Of a DNA stretch of 64,000 nucleotides, positions 17,113 to 25,777 are shown piece after piece. The position numbers and the translations under genes were made by a program. The stretch spans positions 43,974 through 107,973 of the forward strand of contig JAFWYA010000055.1 in assembly GCA_017517815.1 (NCBI GenBank). The letters run 5' to 3'. Position 1 is the first letter of the stretch; each line of letters opens with the position of its first letter. The notes under the pieces were generated by a model, which was not told the origin of the DNA, did no database searches, and saw only the letters and a program-made list of their open reading frames with translations. The DNA comes from Clostridia bacterium. GTDB lineage: Bacteria; Bacillota_A; Clostridia; Christensenellales; Aristaeellaceae.

Positions 17113-18582
17113 ATGCTACTCAGGGATTTGCTGCTGGAAGTACCGGGCGTTTTGGAAACGCGCGGCGATTTGGATATCGAGATCGCTCAGCTGATTACCG
17201 ACAGCCGCGTAAAGGCGGAAAACGGCCTGTTTTTCTGTATCAGAGGCCTCAGGGTCGACGCTCATACCTTTGCGCATCAGGTGGAACACAACGGCTGCAC
17301 GGCTCTGATCGTGGAGTATTTTATTGAGGACAGTCCCCTTGTGCAGGTGAAGGTTGAAAATGTTCGCTCGGCCATGGCCTACATTGCAGGAGCGTTTTAT
17401 GGCCATCCTGCGCGCAGATTGCGCATGGTGGGCGTAAGCGGAACCAAGGGCAAAACCACCACCAGCTACCTGATGAAAGCGGTTCTGGAGGCGGCAGGCT
17501 TGAAGACCGGCCTGATCGGTACCACCGGAAACATGATCGGCGACAAGCATCTGCCCAGCAATATGACCACGCCTGACCCGGTCGATCTGCACAAGTGCCT
17601 CAGGCAGATGGTGGACGAGGGCGTCGAGGCTGTCAGCATGGAAGTAAGCGCGCATGCGGTGGATATGCACCGTCTGGACGGCGTGGAGTTTGAAGCTGCG
17701 TGCTACACCAATCTGTCGCAGGATCATCTGGACTACTTCGGCACCATGGAAAAGTACTTCGAAGCCAAAAAGAGCTTTTTCATGCACGGCGCTGTGCGCA
17801 ATGCGGCGCTGAATGTGGATGAGGAAACCAGCGAAAGGATTCGCCGTGACCTTCAGGTGCCTTGTCTGACCTTCGGTATCAGTGCAGACGCCGATGTGTT
17901 TGCCAGGGATATCGAAATCTCTGAAGACGGCGTTTCCTTCACCATCCGCCTGCAGCGGCTGGAGGAGATGCCCATCAGCATGCATCTGACCGGCATGTTC
18001 AATGTGTACAATGCACTGGCTGCGGCATCGCTGGCGATGATTATGGGTATTGATAAGGAAGATATCCGCAAGGGGCTGGAAAGCATCCGCAATGTGCCCG
18101 GCCGTGTGGAGGTGCTGGATACCCATACGCCCTACAAAGTCATTCTGGACTATGCCCATTCGCCGGATGCACTGGAAAATGTGCTGCATACGGTGCGTGC
18201 CTTTACCAAAGGCCGCCTGATCACGCTGGTAGGCTGCGGAGGCGACCGAGACCACGGCAAGCGTCCCATCATGGGCGAGATTGCCGGCCGCATGGCGGAC
18301 TTCACCGTGCTGACCAGCGACAATCCCCGCACGGAAGATCCGGCTGCCATTCTGCGCTCTATCGAAGAGGGCATGCGCAGGACGGACGGCGAGTATGTTG
18401 TGATCGAAAACCGGCGCGACGCCATCCGCTATGCGCTGGAAATTGGCCGTGAGGGCGACGTGATCGTCCTGGCGGGCAAAGGCAATGAAACCTATCAGGA
18501 CATTATGGGCGTGAAGCGCCCCTTTGACGAAAAGGTCATTGTGCAGGAACTGTTGGAGGAAATGCACCATACTAAGGAGTGA
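17113..18582 (+). CDS. murE: UDP-MurNAc-tripeptide synthetase, meso-diaminopimelate type
   Basis: 489 aa cytoplasmic Mur ligase. It adds the third amino acid to UDP-MurNAc-L-Ala-D-Glu using ATP. The ATP loop is SGTKGKTTTSYLMKAV near residue 112, the central motif MEVSAHAVDMHR follows, and the C-terminal domain contains TSDNPRTEDP; the DNPR form marks enzymes that use meso-diaminopimelate and not lysine. It is 17 bases after the PBP gene, with GGAGG before the ATG. The next pathway gene, murF, is not in the cluster. Confidence 0.95.
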   Translation: MLLRDLLLEVPGVLETRGDLDIEIAQLITDSRVKAENGLFFCIRGLRVDAHTFAHQVEHNGCTALIVEYFIEDSPLVQVKVENVRSAMAYIAGAFYGHPARRLRMVGVSGTKGKTTTSYLMKAVLEAAGLKTGLIGTTGNMIGDKHLPSNMTTPDPVDLHKCLRQMVDEGVEAVSMEVSAHAVDMHRLDGVEFEAACYTNLSQDHLDYFGTMEKYFEAKKSFFMHGAVRNAALNVDEETSERIRRDLQVPCLTFGISADADVFARDIEISEDGVSFTIRLQRLEEMPISMHLTGMFNVYNALAAASLAMIMGIDKEDIRKGLESIRNVPGRVEVLDTHTPYKVILDYAHSPDALENVLHTVRAFTKGRLITLVGCGGDRDHGKRPIMGEIAGRMADFTVLTSDNPRTEDPAAILRSIEEGMRRTDGEYVVIENRRDAIRYALEIGREGDVIVLAGKGNETYQDIMGVKRPFDEKVIVQELLEEMHHTKE

Positions 18583-18587
18583 TTGGA

Positions 18588-19589
18588 ATGCTTAAGCCGA
18601 TTCTTGCCCTTGTGTTGTCTGTGATTGCCATGCTTCTTATCGGTCCCCGTGTGCTGCCGGTGCTGCGCAGGCTGAAATTCGGCCAGACGATGTATGAACT
18701 GGGCCCGCAGAGCCATATGGTCAAGCAGGGTACCCCCACCATGGGCGGACTGATGTTCACCGTGGTCAGCTGCGTTGTGGCGCTTGTGCTGCATGGCGCA
18801 TGGTATGGCTGGCAGGACTTTACTTTGGCTCTTTTATTTATCTCGCTTTTGAGCATGCTGGTCGGCTTTGTGGACGACTACATCAAGGTGGTCAAAAAGC
18901 GTAATCTGGGCCTGATATGGTGGCAGAAGATCATCGGCCAGGTACTGACGGCGTTCGCGTTTTCTCTGTACTGCTATCTGCATCCCATGGTGGGCTCCAG
19001 CATCATCGTGCCCTTCTTCAATGTGGAGTGGGATCTGGGCATTTTCTATGTGCCGCTGATGACGCTGGTAGTCATCTTCATGGTGAACAGCTCCAACCTG
19101 CAGGACGGTCTGGATGGCCTTTTGTCCAGCGTAACGGTTGTGGGCGGCATGGCCTGGTTCCTGATGGCGGTGTTCATGAGCGCTGCAGTCGCTCCTGAAA
19201 ATGCAGCTAACTACCAGAACCTTGCCATCTTTGCTATTGCTGTTGTGGGCGGCTGCATCGGCTTCCTGCGCTTCAACCGTTATCCGGCCATGGTGTTCAT
19301 GGGAGATACGGGCAGCATGTTCATCGGCGGCGCAACGGTGGGTCTTGCCATGCTTCTGCGCATGCCGCTGTTTATGATCCTTATTTCCTTCACGCTCATC
19401 GCCTCGTCCCTGAGCGTGATCATGCAGCGCACCTATTTCAAACTGACTCACGGCAAGCGCATTTTCAAAATGTCGCCCATCCATCATCACTTTGAAATGT
19501 GCGGCATGACAGAAAAGCAGATCGTTGCCATGTACGCGGCTGTGGTGGCTGTGCTCAGCCTGATTGCGCTGCTGACGGTAAGGCTGTAA
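18588..19589 (+). CDS. mraY: Phospho-MurNAc-pentapeptide transferase
   Basis: 333 aa integral membrane enzyme with about ten helices. It moves phospho-MurNAc-pentapeptide to undecaprenyl phosphate, forming lipid I. Family motifs are KQGTPTMGGL, VGFVDDYIKV (catalytic Asp pair), NSSNLQDGLDGL and KMSPIHHHFEMCGM. I start at 18588, 5 bases past the murE stop, with AAGGAG inside the end of murE, so the two genes are translationally coupled. Confidence 0.96.
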   Translation: MLKPILALVLSVIAMLLIGPRVLPVLRRLKFGQTMYELGPQSHMVKQGTPTMGGLMFTVVSCVVALVLHGAWYGWQDFTLALLFISLLSMLVGFVDDYIKVVKKRNLGLIWWQKIIGQVLTAFAFSLYCYLHPMVGSSIIVPFFNVEWDLGIFYVPLMTLVVIFMVNSSNLQDGLDGLLSSVTVVGGMAWFLMAVFMSAAVAPENAANYQNLAIFAIAVVGGCIGFLRFNRYPAMVFMGDTGSMFIGGATVGLAMLLRMPLFMILISFTLIASSLSVIMQRTYFKLTHGKRIFKMSPIHHHFEMCGMTEKQIVAMYAAVVAVLSLIALLTVRL

Positions 19590-19603
19590 AACCGGAGGAT
19601 ACT

Positions 19604-20962
19604 ATGAAACTGACTGGCAAGAAGATCCTGATGGTGGGCATGGCCCGCAGCGGTATTGCTGCGGCTGAACTGATGGTTCAGAAGGGCGCAGTGCCTGTGT
19701 TGAACGACCGCAAAAAGGAAGAGGCTTTTGGTACTGATCTGGACGGGCTGAAAAATACCTGTCAGTTCCGTCTTGGTGATGATCCTGTTGCATTGCTGGA
19801 CGAGGTGGAGGGTCTGGTCATCAGCCCTGGCGTGCCGATCAATGCGCCGGTGGTGAAGGCTGCAGCGGAAAAGGGCCTTCCCATGGTTGGCGAACTGGAG
19901 CTGGCATTTCAGAACCTGTTGGGCGACGTGCTGGCGATTTCCGGTACGAATGGAAAAACCACCACCACTACACTGCTGGGCAGGATCTTTGCAAATGCAG
20001 GCCGCACCACGCATGTGGCGGGCAATATCGGCTATCCGCTTTCTTCTGTTGCACAGGAAGCAAAGGCTGATGACGTGACGGTGATCGAAGTGTCCAGCTT
20101 CCAGCTGGAAAGCATCAAAACCTTCCATCCGCATGTGGCGGCACTGCTGAACATCACTGAGGATCACCTCAATCGCCACGGTACGATGGAGGAGTACATC
20201 CGCCTGAAGGGCCGCATGTTTGAAAACCAGACGGCGGACGACTGCGCTGTGCTCAATATGGATGATCCTACGCTTGTGAAGATGGCGGAGGGCCTGAAAG
20301 CGCAGATCGCCTTCTTCAGCCGCACGCAGAAGGTGGAAAACGGCGCGTTTGTGGAAGATGGAAAAATCGTATGGCAGTGGAACGGCGCGCGCCGCATTAT
20401 CTGCGATGCTGATCAGATCCTCATCCCTGGCCCGCACAACCTGGAAAATGCACTGGCTGCTACAGCAATGGCCTGCTTTGTCGGCGTGCCTGCGCCGGTC
20501 ATCCGTCATACGCTGATGACCTTTACCGGCGTGGAGCACCGCATTGAAAAGGTACGTGTGTTCAAGGGCGTGACCTATATCAATGACAGCAAGGGCACCA
20601 ATGTGGACTCCACCATCAAGGCTGTGCAGAGCATGAAGGCGCCTACGGTCATCCTGCTGGGCGGCTATGACAAGCATACCGACTTCATGCCCCTGTGCCG
20701 CGAGATCGTGGACAGCGCCTATATGTCTGAAGTGATCGTCATGGGCGAGACGGCCCGCCAGATTCAGGAACAGCTGGAAGAGGCTGGCTACAGCCGCATC
20801 ACCAAGGCATACAGCATGGAGGACGCTGTGGAAAAGGCGCGTACGATGGCGGTATCCGGCGGCAATGTGCTGCTGTCGCCCGCATGCGCCAGCTTTGACA
20901 TGTTCCGCGATTATGAACAGCGCGGCGATGTGTTCAAGCAGATTGTCAACGATTTGAAGTAA
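19604..20962 (+). CDS. murD: UDP-MurNAc-L-alanine:D-glutamate ligase
   Basis: 452 aa, the usual length. It adds D-glutamate to UDP-MurNAc-L-alanine in the cytoplasm. The N-terminal Rossmann-like domain starts KKILMVGMARSGIAAAELM, the ATP loop is SGTNGKTTTTTLLGRIF near residue 110, and EVSSFQLESI and INDSKGTNVDST are MurD motifs. The start at 19604 has CGGAGGA 7 bases upstream. It follows mraY by 14 bases. Between it and ftsW lies a hairpin with a T run. Confidence 0.95.
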   Translation: MKLTGKKILMVGMARSGIAAAELMVQKGAVPVLNDRKKEEAFGTDLDGLKNTCQFRLGDDPVALLDEVEGLVISPGVPINAPVVKAAAEKGLPMVGELELAFQNLLGDVLAISGTNGKTTTTTLLGRIFANAGRTTHVAGNIGYPLSSVAQEAKADDVTVIEVSSFQLESIKTFHPHVAALLNITEDHLNRHGTMEEYIRLKGRMFENQTADDCAVLNMDDPTLVKMAEGLKAQIAFFSRTQKVENGAFVEDGKIVWQWNGARRIICDADQILIPGPHNLENALAATAMACFVGVPAPVIRHTLMTFTGVEHRIEKVRVFKGVTYINDSKGTNVDSTIKAVQSMKAPTVILLGGYDKHTDFMPLCREIVDSAYMSEVIVMGETARQIQEQLEEAGYSRITKAYSMEDAVEKARTMAVSGGNVLLSPACASFDMFRDYEQRGDVFKQIVNDLK

Positions 20963-20970
20963 AACAAAGC

Positions 20971-21038
20971 CCTTCCCTCTGCGGAAGAGATGCGTACCAA
21001 AGAAAAGGCATCTTTTCGGCGGAGGGAGGTTTTTTCTT
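20971..21038 (+). terminator. Terminator-like hairpin between murD and ftsW with the ftsW ribosome-binding site in its 3' arm
   Basis: CCTTCCCTCTGCGGAAGAG... (20971-20993) pairs over about 20 positions, with a few mismatches, with 21008-21029, which ends in GGAGGGAGG. A T7 run and CTTT follow, then the TTG start of ftsW at 21039. The structure can both end transcription and hide the ftsW ribosome-binding site. Confidence 0.65.
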
Positions 21039-22178
21039 TTGGACAGGGGCAATGCTGCGATATCGGCGCGTTATCTCAAACGCCGTTATGCACCGGTGGA
21101 CAAAACGCTGGTGGTCATCCTGTGTCTGCTGCTGATGGCAGGTCTGCTGGCGCTGTTCAGCGCCACGTATTACAAAGCGGTGGATTCGGGCGATGCGCTT
21201 TTGGAGGTTAAACGTCAGCTGGTCGGCGTGGCGCTGGGTACGGTGCTGCTGATCATTGCCAGCCGCATTCCCTATAGCTTCTGGCGGGAACCGCGCGTGG
21301 TGGTGGCAGGGCTGGCGGCAAGCTTTATCCTGCTGGTGCTGGTCATCATTCCCGGGATCGGTGTGCATCTGAACGGCTCGCGCCGCTGGCTGAATATTGC
21401 AGGCATGAGCTTTCAGCCTTCAGAGGTTGCCAAGATTGCATCCGTGCTGTATCTGGCCTCAACGCTGAGCTATCAGGTGCAGAAGGTGGAAAAGCTGTTT
21501 ACAGGCATCATTCCGCTGCTGCTGATTCCTGCATTGATGTTTTTGCTGATCCTTGAGCAGCCCAACCTTTCCACGGCTGGCAGCATCGTGATCGTTGCTG
21601 TACTGATGATGCTGATTGCCGGTGCCAAATGGAGACATCTGGGACTGATGGGCGTTGTTGGACTGATCGTGGGCAGCATCTATGCATGGATTGAACCCTA
21701 CCGGCGCGAAAGATTGCTGTCCTTCCGTGATCCGTTTGCCCAGATGAGCGACGAGGGTTATCAGCTGGCGCAGTCACTGATTGCCATCGGCTCTGGCGGA
21801 CTGTTCGGGCGCGGGCTGGGCCAGGGAAGGCAAAAATTCAGTTTTCTGCCTTATCCGGAAAGCGACTTTATCTTTGCCATTGTCGGTGAGGATTTCGGCC
21901 TGTTTGGCTGCATGGCGGTTATCTGCCTGTTTGCAGCGTTTGCGTTTGCAGGCATGCGCATTGCTGTTTCCTGTCCGGACCGTTATGGGTGCCTGCTGGC
22001 AGCGGGGCTTACGGCTATGATCGCCATACAGGCGGCGCTGAATATTGCAGTGGTTATCGGCGTAATGCCCACTACCGGCCTGCCGCTTCCGTTTTTCAGC
22101 GCGGGCGGCACCTCGGTTTCACTGCTGATGGCGTCCACGGGGATCATTCTGAGTGTTTCGCGTTCGGGCAGAGGCTGA
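21039..22178 (+). CDS. ftsW: Lipid II polymerase of the SEDS family (FtsW/SpoVE)
   Basis: 379 aa, ten predicted membrane helices. SEDS proteins polymerise glycan strands at the septum together with a class B PBP. Family marks are NGSRRWLNIAGMSFQPSEVAKI near residue 113, the catalytic region RERLLSFRDPFAQMSDEGYQ, SGGLFGRGLGQGRQKFSFLP, ESDFIFAIVGEDFG and MPTTGLPLPFFSAGGTS. The start is TTG at 21039, 9 bases after GGAGGGAGG. The name FtsW rests on position beside murD and the division genes; SpoVE in the spore cortex is the alternative. Confidence 0.93.
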   Translation: MDRGNAAISARYLKRRYAPVDKTLVVILCLLLMAGLLALFSATYYKAVDSGDALLEVKRQLVGVALGTVLLIIASRIPYSFWREPRVVVAGLAASFILLVLVIIPGIGVHLNGSRRWLNIAGMSFQPSEVAKIASVLYLASTLSYQVQKVEKLFTGIIPLLLIPALMFLLILEQPNLSTAGSIVIVAVLMMLIAGAKWRHLGLMGVVGLIVGSIYAWIEPYRRERLLSFRDPFAQMSDEGYQLAQSLIAIGSGGLFGRGLGQGRQKFSFLPYPESDFIFAIVGEDFGLFGCMAVICLFAAFAFAGMRIAVSCPDRYGCLLAAGLTAMIAIQAALNIAVVIGVMPTTGLPLPFFSAGGTSVSLLMASTGIILSVSRSGRG

Positions 22179-22185
22179 CTTTTTC

Positions 22186-22212
22186 ACACTTTCTCAGGCA
22201 TGACATAGGATG
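22186..22212 (+). promoter_or_regulatory. SigK/SigE-type promoter ahead of murA
   Basis: AC (22186-22187), 16 bases, CATAGGATG (22204-22212), in the 64-base gap between ftsW and murA and 30 bases before the murA ATG. It is the same motif as at cotJ and dpaA. Confidence 0.55.
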
Positions 22213-22242
22213 CTGCATGGAATGCTTGATGGAGGTGGATCA

Positions 22243-23499
22243 ATGAACGCCTTGCGTATTCGCGGTGGCAGGCGACTTAACGGCGAATGGAGCATACATA
22301 GTGCCAAAAATGCAGTGCTGCCGGTGCTGGCCGCATCCATCCTGACCGATGACAGGGTGTGTTTGACTGACTGCCCCGACCTGAGCGACATTCGCTACAT
22401 GGGTGAAATCCTTCAGACGCTCGGTTGTGAAGTGCAGACGCAAAACGGTACGATGATGGTCGAGCCTCAGGGACTGTGCCGCTGGGAAATGCCGGATGAA
22501 CTGTCTAAAAAAATCCGTTCGTCTATTTTTATGCTGGGCCCGATCATTGCGCGTTTCCGCAGGGCGACGGTCACCTTTCCGGGCGGCTGTGAAATCGGCC
22601 TGCGGCCCATTGATCTGCATCTGAGCGGGCTGCGGCAGCTGGGCGTAAGCATTCTGGAAGAAGGCGGTATGATCCACTGCGACGGCAGCCGAATGCGCGC
22701 TGGGACAGTGCATTTTGACTATCCCAGCGTTGGCGCAACAGAAAACGTGATGATGGCAGCCGTAGGACTCCATGGAACGACGCTGGTACACAATGCGGCA
22801 CGTGAACCGGAAATTGTTGACCTGCAGAACTTTCTGTGCGCAATGGGCGCAAAGGTAAGCGGCGCAGGCACGCATACCATTGCCATTGAAGGGGTGAAGA
22901 GGCTGCACGGCGTGGCCTATACGCCCATGCCGGACCGCATTGTGGCAGGCACGCTGCTGGCAGCAGCTGCTGCAACGGGCGGCAATGTACGCCTGAGAAA
23001 TGTTCCTGTGCAGGATCTGTACGCTGTGTTTGCCAAACTGCGCGAAATGGGCTGCACCATCGATGAAGATGTTGATGCGGTCACACTGCATGCGCCTGAG
23101 CGGCTGCGGGCTTTCCATCAGCTGCAGACGCAGCCGCACCCCGGCTTTCCCACGGATATGCAGGTACAGATGCTTGCGCTTGCCGTCAGGGCGCAGGGAA
23201 CGTCGGTGGTGGTGGAGAATGTATTTGAAAACCGGTTTACACATGCAGGCGATCTAAACCGTATGGGGGCGGATGTGATGGTGAACGGCCGTACCGCCAT
23301 TGTCAAGGGCGTTGACCGGTTGTATGGAGCGCGTGTTGCTGCAAGGGATCTGCGCGGAGGCGCGGCACTGGCTATCGCCGGACTGCAGGCTGAAGGCGAA
23401 ACCCTGGTGGAGCATGTGGAACTGATCGACAGGGGATATGACAAACTGGAGCAGATGCTGAGCGCACTTGGCGCAGATGTCTGCCGTACAGATACATGA
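22243..23499 (+). CDS. murA: UDP-GlcNAc 1-carboxyvinyltransferase
   Basis: 418 aa, the family length. It transfers enolpyruvate from PEP to UDP-GlcNAc, the first committed step of peptidoglycan synthesis, and is the target of fosfomycin. The flexible loop FPGGCEIGLRPIDLHL contains the catalytic Cys (about C116), so the enzyme should be fosfomycin-sensitive. LNGEWSIHSAKNAVLPVLAA holds the conserved Lys-Asn near residue 22. I start at 22243 with GGAGGTG 6 bases upstream. A possible sporulation promoter precedes it. Confidence 0.95.
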   Translation: MNALRIRGGRRLNGEWSIHSAKNAVLPVLAASILTDDRVCLTDCPDLSDIRYMGEILQTLGCEVQTQNGTMMVEPQGLCRWEMPDELSKKIRSSIFMLGPIIARFRRATVTFPGGCEIGLRPIDLHLSGLRQLGVSILEEGGMIHCDGSRMRAGTVHFDYPSVGATENVMMAAVGLHGTTLVHNAAREPEIVDLQNFLCAMGAKVSGAGTHTIAIEGVKRLHGVAYTPMPDRIVAGTLLAAAAATGGNVRLRNVPVQDLYAVFAKLREMGCTIDEDVDAVTLHAPERLRAFHQLQTQPHPGFPTDMQVQMLALAVRAQGTSVVVENVFENRFTHAGDLNRMGADVMVNGRTAIVKGVDRLYGARVAARDLRGGAALAIAGLQAEGETLVEHVELIDRGYDKLEQMLSALGADVCRTDT

Positions 23500-23517
23500 G
23501 TTGGGGAGGAGAGCTAC

Positions 23518-24357
23518 ATGAGCAGGCGCGAGGAACCGCAGAGGGAGTCCTTTGAAGCGTACGGCGAATATCATTATGAGTATCAGGACGATGCCGAGCG
23601 TGTCAAACAGGTTCAGAAAGCCCATAAGCGACGCAAAACACATGGCTTTTTCAAGTTTTTGATCTTCCTGTGCATTCTCAGCGTCGGCGTTGTGGTGCTG
23701 CAGGAAACAGTGTTCCGTCTGGAGACGGTTTATGTGATCGGCAATGAGCAAAAAACGCCTCAGCAGATCGTAATGACCTCCGGACTGGTTCGCGGGCGCA
23801 ATATGCTTGGCATTGAGGAAGAAGAAGTTGCACAGGCGTTTGCAAAAGATCATACCGTCATTTTCAAGGGCATGCAAAAGGAGTATCCCGGTACCATTTA
23901 TCTTTATATTCAGGAGCGGAAGGTTGCTTCTTCCATGCTGTGGCTGGGCATGCTGTACACACTGGATACTGAAGGCGTTGTGATGGAAGAAAAAAACTCC
24001 GCCGTTATTCCTTCGGGGCTGCCGGTGGTCACAGGCGTCAATGCCAGCAGCGTTCATGTGGGACAGCAGCTGGTGACGCGTGACAGGGGACAGGTGGAAG
24101 CTTATCAGAAAATTATGTATGAGCTGCAGCAACAGGTCTGTGCCGACCAGATCAGCGAAATCAATCTTGCCGATCCTGACAACCTGTATCTGGTTACCTC
24201 CGAAGGGGTGACGGTGCGCATGGGCAGCGCTCAGAATGCGCGTGCCAAAATCGGCGCTGTGCGCACAACGATGGCTTATTTGCGGCAGCTGGGAAAAACC
24301 GGCGGCATTCTGGATGTGACAAAGCCTGAAGATACCAAATACATGCCGGAAGACTAA
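23518..24357 (+). CDS. ftsQ: Cell-division protein FtsQ/DivIB
   Basis: 279 aa. A charged cytoplasmic N-terminus (VKQVQKAHKRRKTHG) precedes one membrane segment at about residues 42-62 and a POTRA domain (FRLETVYVIGNEQKTPQQIVMTSGL, about 65-135), then the beta domain. This is the FtsQ/DivIB layout; the protein scaffolds FtsL, DivIC and the PBP at the septum. It follows murA by 18 bases with GGAGGAG upstream, and sits just before ftsA. Confidence 0.9.
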   Translation: MSRREEPQRESFEAYGEYHYEYQDDAERVKQVQKAHKRRKTHGFFKFLIFLCILSVGVVVLQETVFRLETVYVIGNEQKTPQQIVMTSGLVRGRNMLGIEEEEVAQAFAKDHTVIFKGMQKEYPGTIYLYIQERKVASSMLWLGMLYTLDTEGVVMEEKNSAVIPSGLPVVTGVNASSVHVGQQLVTRDRGQVEAYQKIMYELQQQVCADQISEINLADPDNLYLVTSEGVTVRMGSAQNARAKIGAVRTTMAYLRQLGKTGGILDVTKPEDTKYMPED

Positions 24358-24416
24358 AAAGAAGGAAGATTTTACAAAACAGTTCTCAAATTCGTGGAAA
24401 AAAACCAGAAATTCGC

Positions 24417-24445
24417 TTGCGTATTCCTGGTAAAACGGTTACAAT
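24417..24445 (+). promoter_or_regulatory. SigA promoter of ftsA-ftsZ
   Basis: TTGCGT, 17 bases, TACAAT in the 185-base gap between ftsQ and ftsA. It gives ftsAZ its own transcription start, about 90 bases before the ftsA ATG. A small inverted repeat GCCGTTT/AAAACGGC lies in that leader. Confidence 0.7.
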
Positions 24446-24542
24446 AAATAATGGTACTTTGGGTGCTTTGTATAAGCGCCCTTCCCGCCGTTTCAGCCAA
24501 AACGGCTTGATGATACACCTCAGAACAGGGGAATGCATTGTT

Positions 24543-25733
24543 ATGAAATCAACAATCGCTGCCATTGATTTTGGCACATGCAAGATCGTAACGCTCGTGG
24601 CCGAAACCACCGGTACGCAGCGCAACGATATCGTTGGCGCCGGCATTGCCGCATATGACGGCTTTCTGGACGGAGAATGGAACAACCCCATGCTCCTCAA
24701 CGAGGCCATTCAGAAATCCATCACCGAGGCCGAAACCCAGTCCAAGCGCAAGATCCGCGAAATCAACGTGGGCGTTCCCGGTGAATTTACCCGTGTGTAT
24801 GCTGTGGAAGCCAGCGTTACCATTCAGGGCGCTGACCCGCATGTAACGCCCAAACACGTCGAAAAGATCTTTGCCGAGGCGGACAAGCAGCTGTCTCCCG
24901 TGCGCGGCGTTGTGGTGCACCGCAGCCCTGCCTGGTTTATGGTGGACGGCGGCAAAAAGACGCTGGAGCCCGTGGGCATGAAGGGCAGCGAACTCAAGGC
25001 GCTTGTCAGCTTTGTGGTCGCTGATACCTTCTTCCTGGACGACGTGATGGCGCGCCTGCGCGATATGAACATCACCGTCAGCGGTTTCTTCTCCTCTTCC
25101 ACGGGTGAAGCGATGCTCTACCTGCTGGAGGAAGACCGCGACCGCACGGCCATCCTGATTGACGTTGGCTATCTGGTCACCGACGTGATGGCGGTGGAAG
25201 GCGATGCAGTCATCTTCCAGAAAACGCTGCCTGTCGGCGGCGGTCATATTGCCGCAGACGTATCTGAAGGCCTCAACATCCCGCTGGAGAGCGCCGAACA
25301 GATCAAGCGCGAGTATGTGTATGGAATTTCGACGATTTCGCAATCCTACACGGTATCCGGTGATGGCGTGAAGAGCGAGACCTTTACGCAGGAACAGGTA
25401 TCCGCGGTGCTTGAGCCCCGCGTGGATGAAATTGCCGATATGATCCGTGAATGCATTGATGAAAGCGGCATCAAGCTGGGCAACTGGTCCACCATTTACC
25501 TCACCGGCGGCGGCCTCAGCCTCAACCGCGGCGGCAGGGACTACCTGTCCGCCAAGCTGGAACGCCCTGTGCGCGACACTGTCAAGCGTACCATCAAGCT
25601 TTCCAGCCCCATCTACGCCAGTGCCATGGGTCTGATGGATTTGATCATCGACACCATCGAGTCGCGCAATGCGCCGGTGGGCGGCGTGACCGGCGGCATC
25701 AAGGAGTTTTTCAGAAGCCTTCTGGGCGGCTGA
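24543..25733 (+). CDS. ftsA: Cell-division protein FtsA
   Basis: 396 aa actin-like ATPase that fixes FtsZ filaments to the membrane. The N-terminal phosphate loop is AAIDFGTCKIVTLVAE, VIDVGYLVTDVMAVE-like phosphate-2 and LTGGGLSLNRGG adenosine motifs follow, and the last residues GGIKEFFRSLLGG form the amphipathic membrane-targeting helix. The start at 24543 follows AGGGGA. ftsZ follows after 44 bases. Confidence 0.93.
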   Translation: MKSTIAAIDFGTCKIVTLVAETTGTQRNDIVGAGIAAYDGFLDGEWNNPMLLNEAIQKSITEAETQSKRKIREINVGVPGEFTRVYAVEASVTIQGADPHVTPKHVEKIFAEADKQLSPVRGVVVHRSPAWFMVDGGKKTLEPVGMKGSELKALVSFVVADTFFLDDVMARLRDMNITVSGFFSSSTGEAMLYLLEEDRDRTAILIDVGYLVTDVMAVEGDAVIFQKTLPVGGGHIAADVSEGLNIPLESAEQIKREYVYGISTISQSYTVSGDGVKSETFTQEQVSAVLEPRVDEIADMIRECIDESGIKLGNWSTIYLTGGGLSLNRGGRDYLSAKLERPVRDTVKRTIKLSSPIYASAMGLMDLIIDTIESRNAPVGGVTGGIKEFFRSLLGG

Positions 25734-25777
25734 CAGGATCATACAACCGAAGTTTTGAATGAGTAGGGGGATGCACT

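Noticed and set aside
24480..24515. GCCGTTT/AAAACGGC inverted repeat before ftsA as a terminator
   Set aside because: The stem is only 7 bp without a T run, and the ftsAZ promoter lies just upstream, so it is at most a leader stem.
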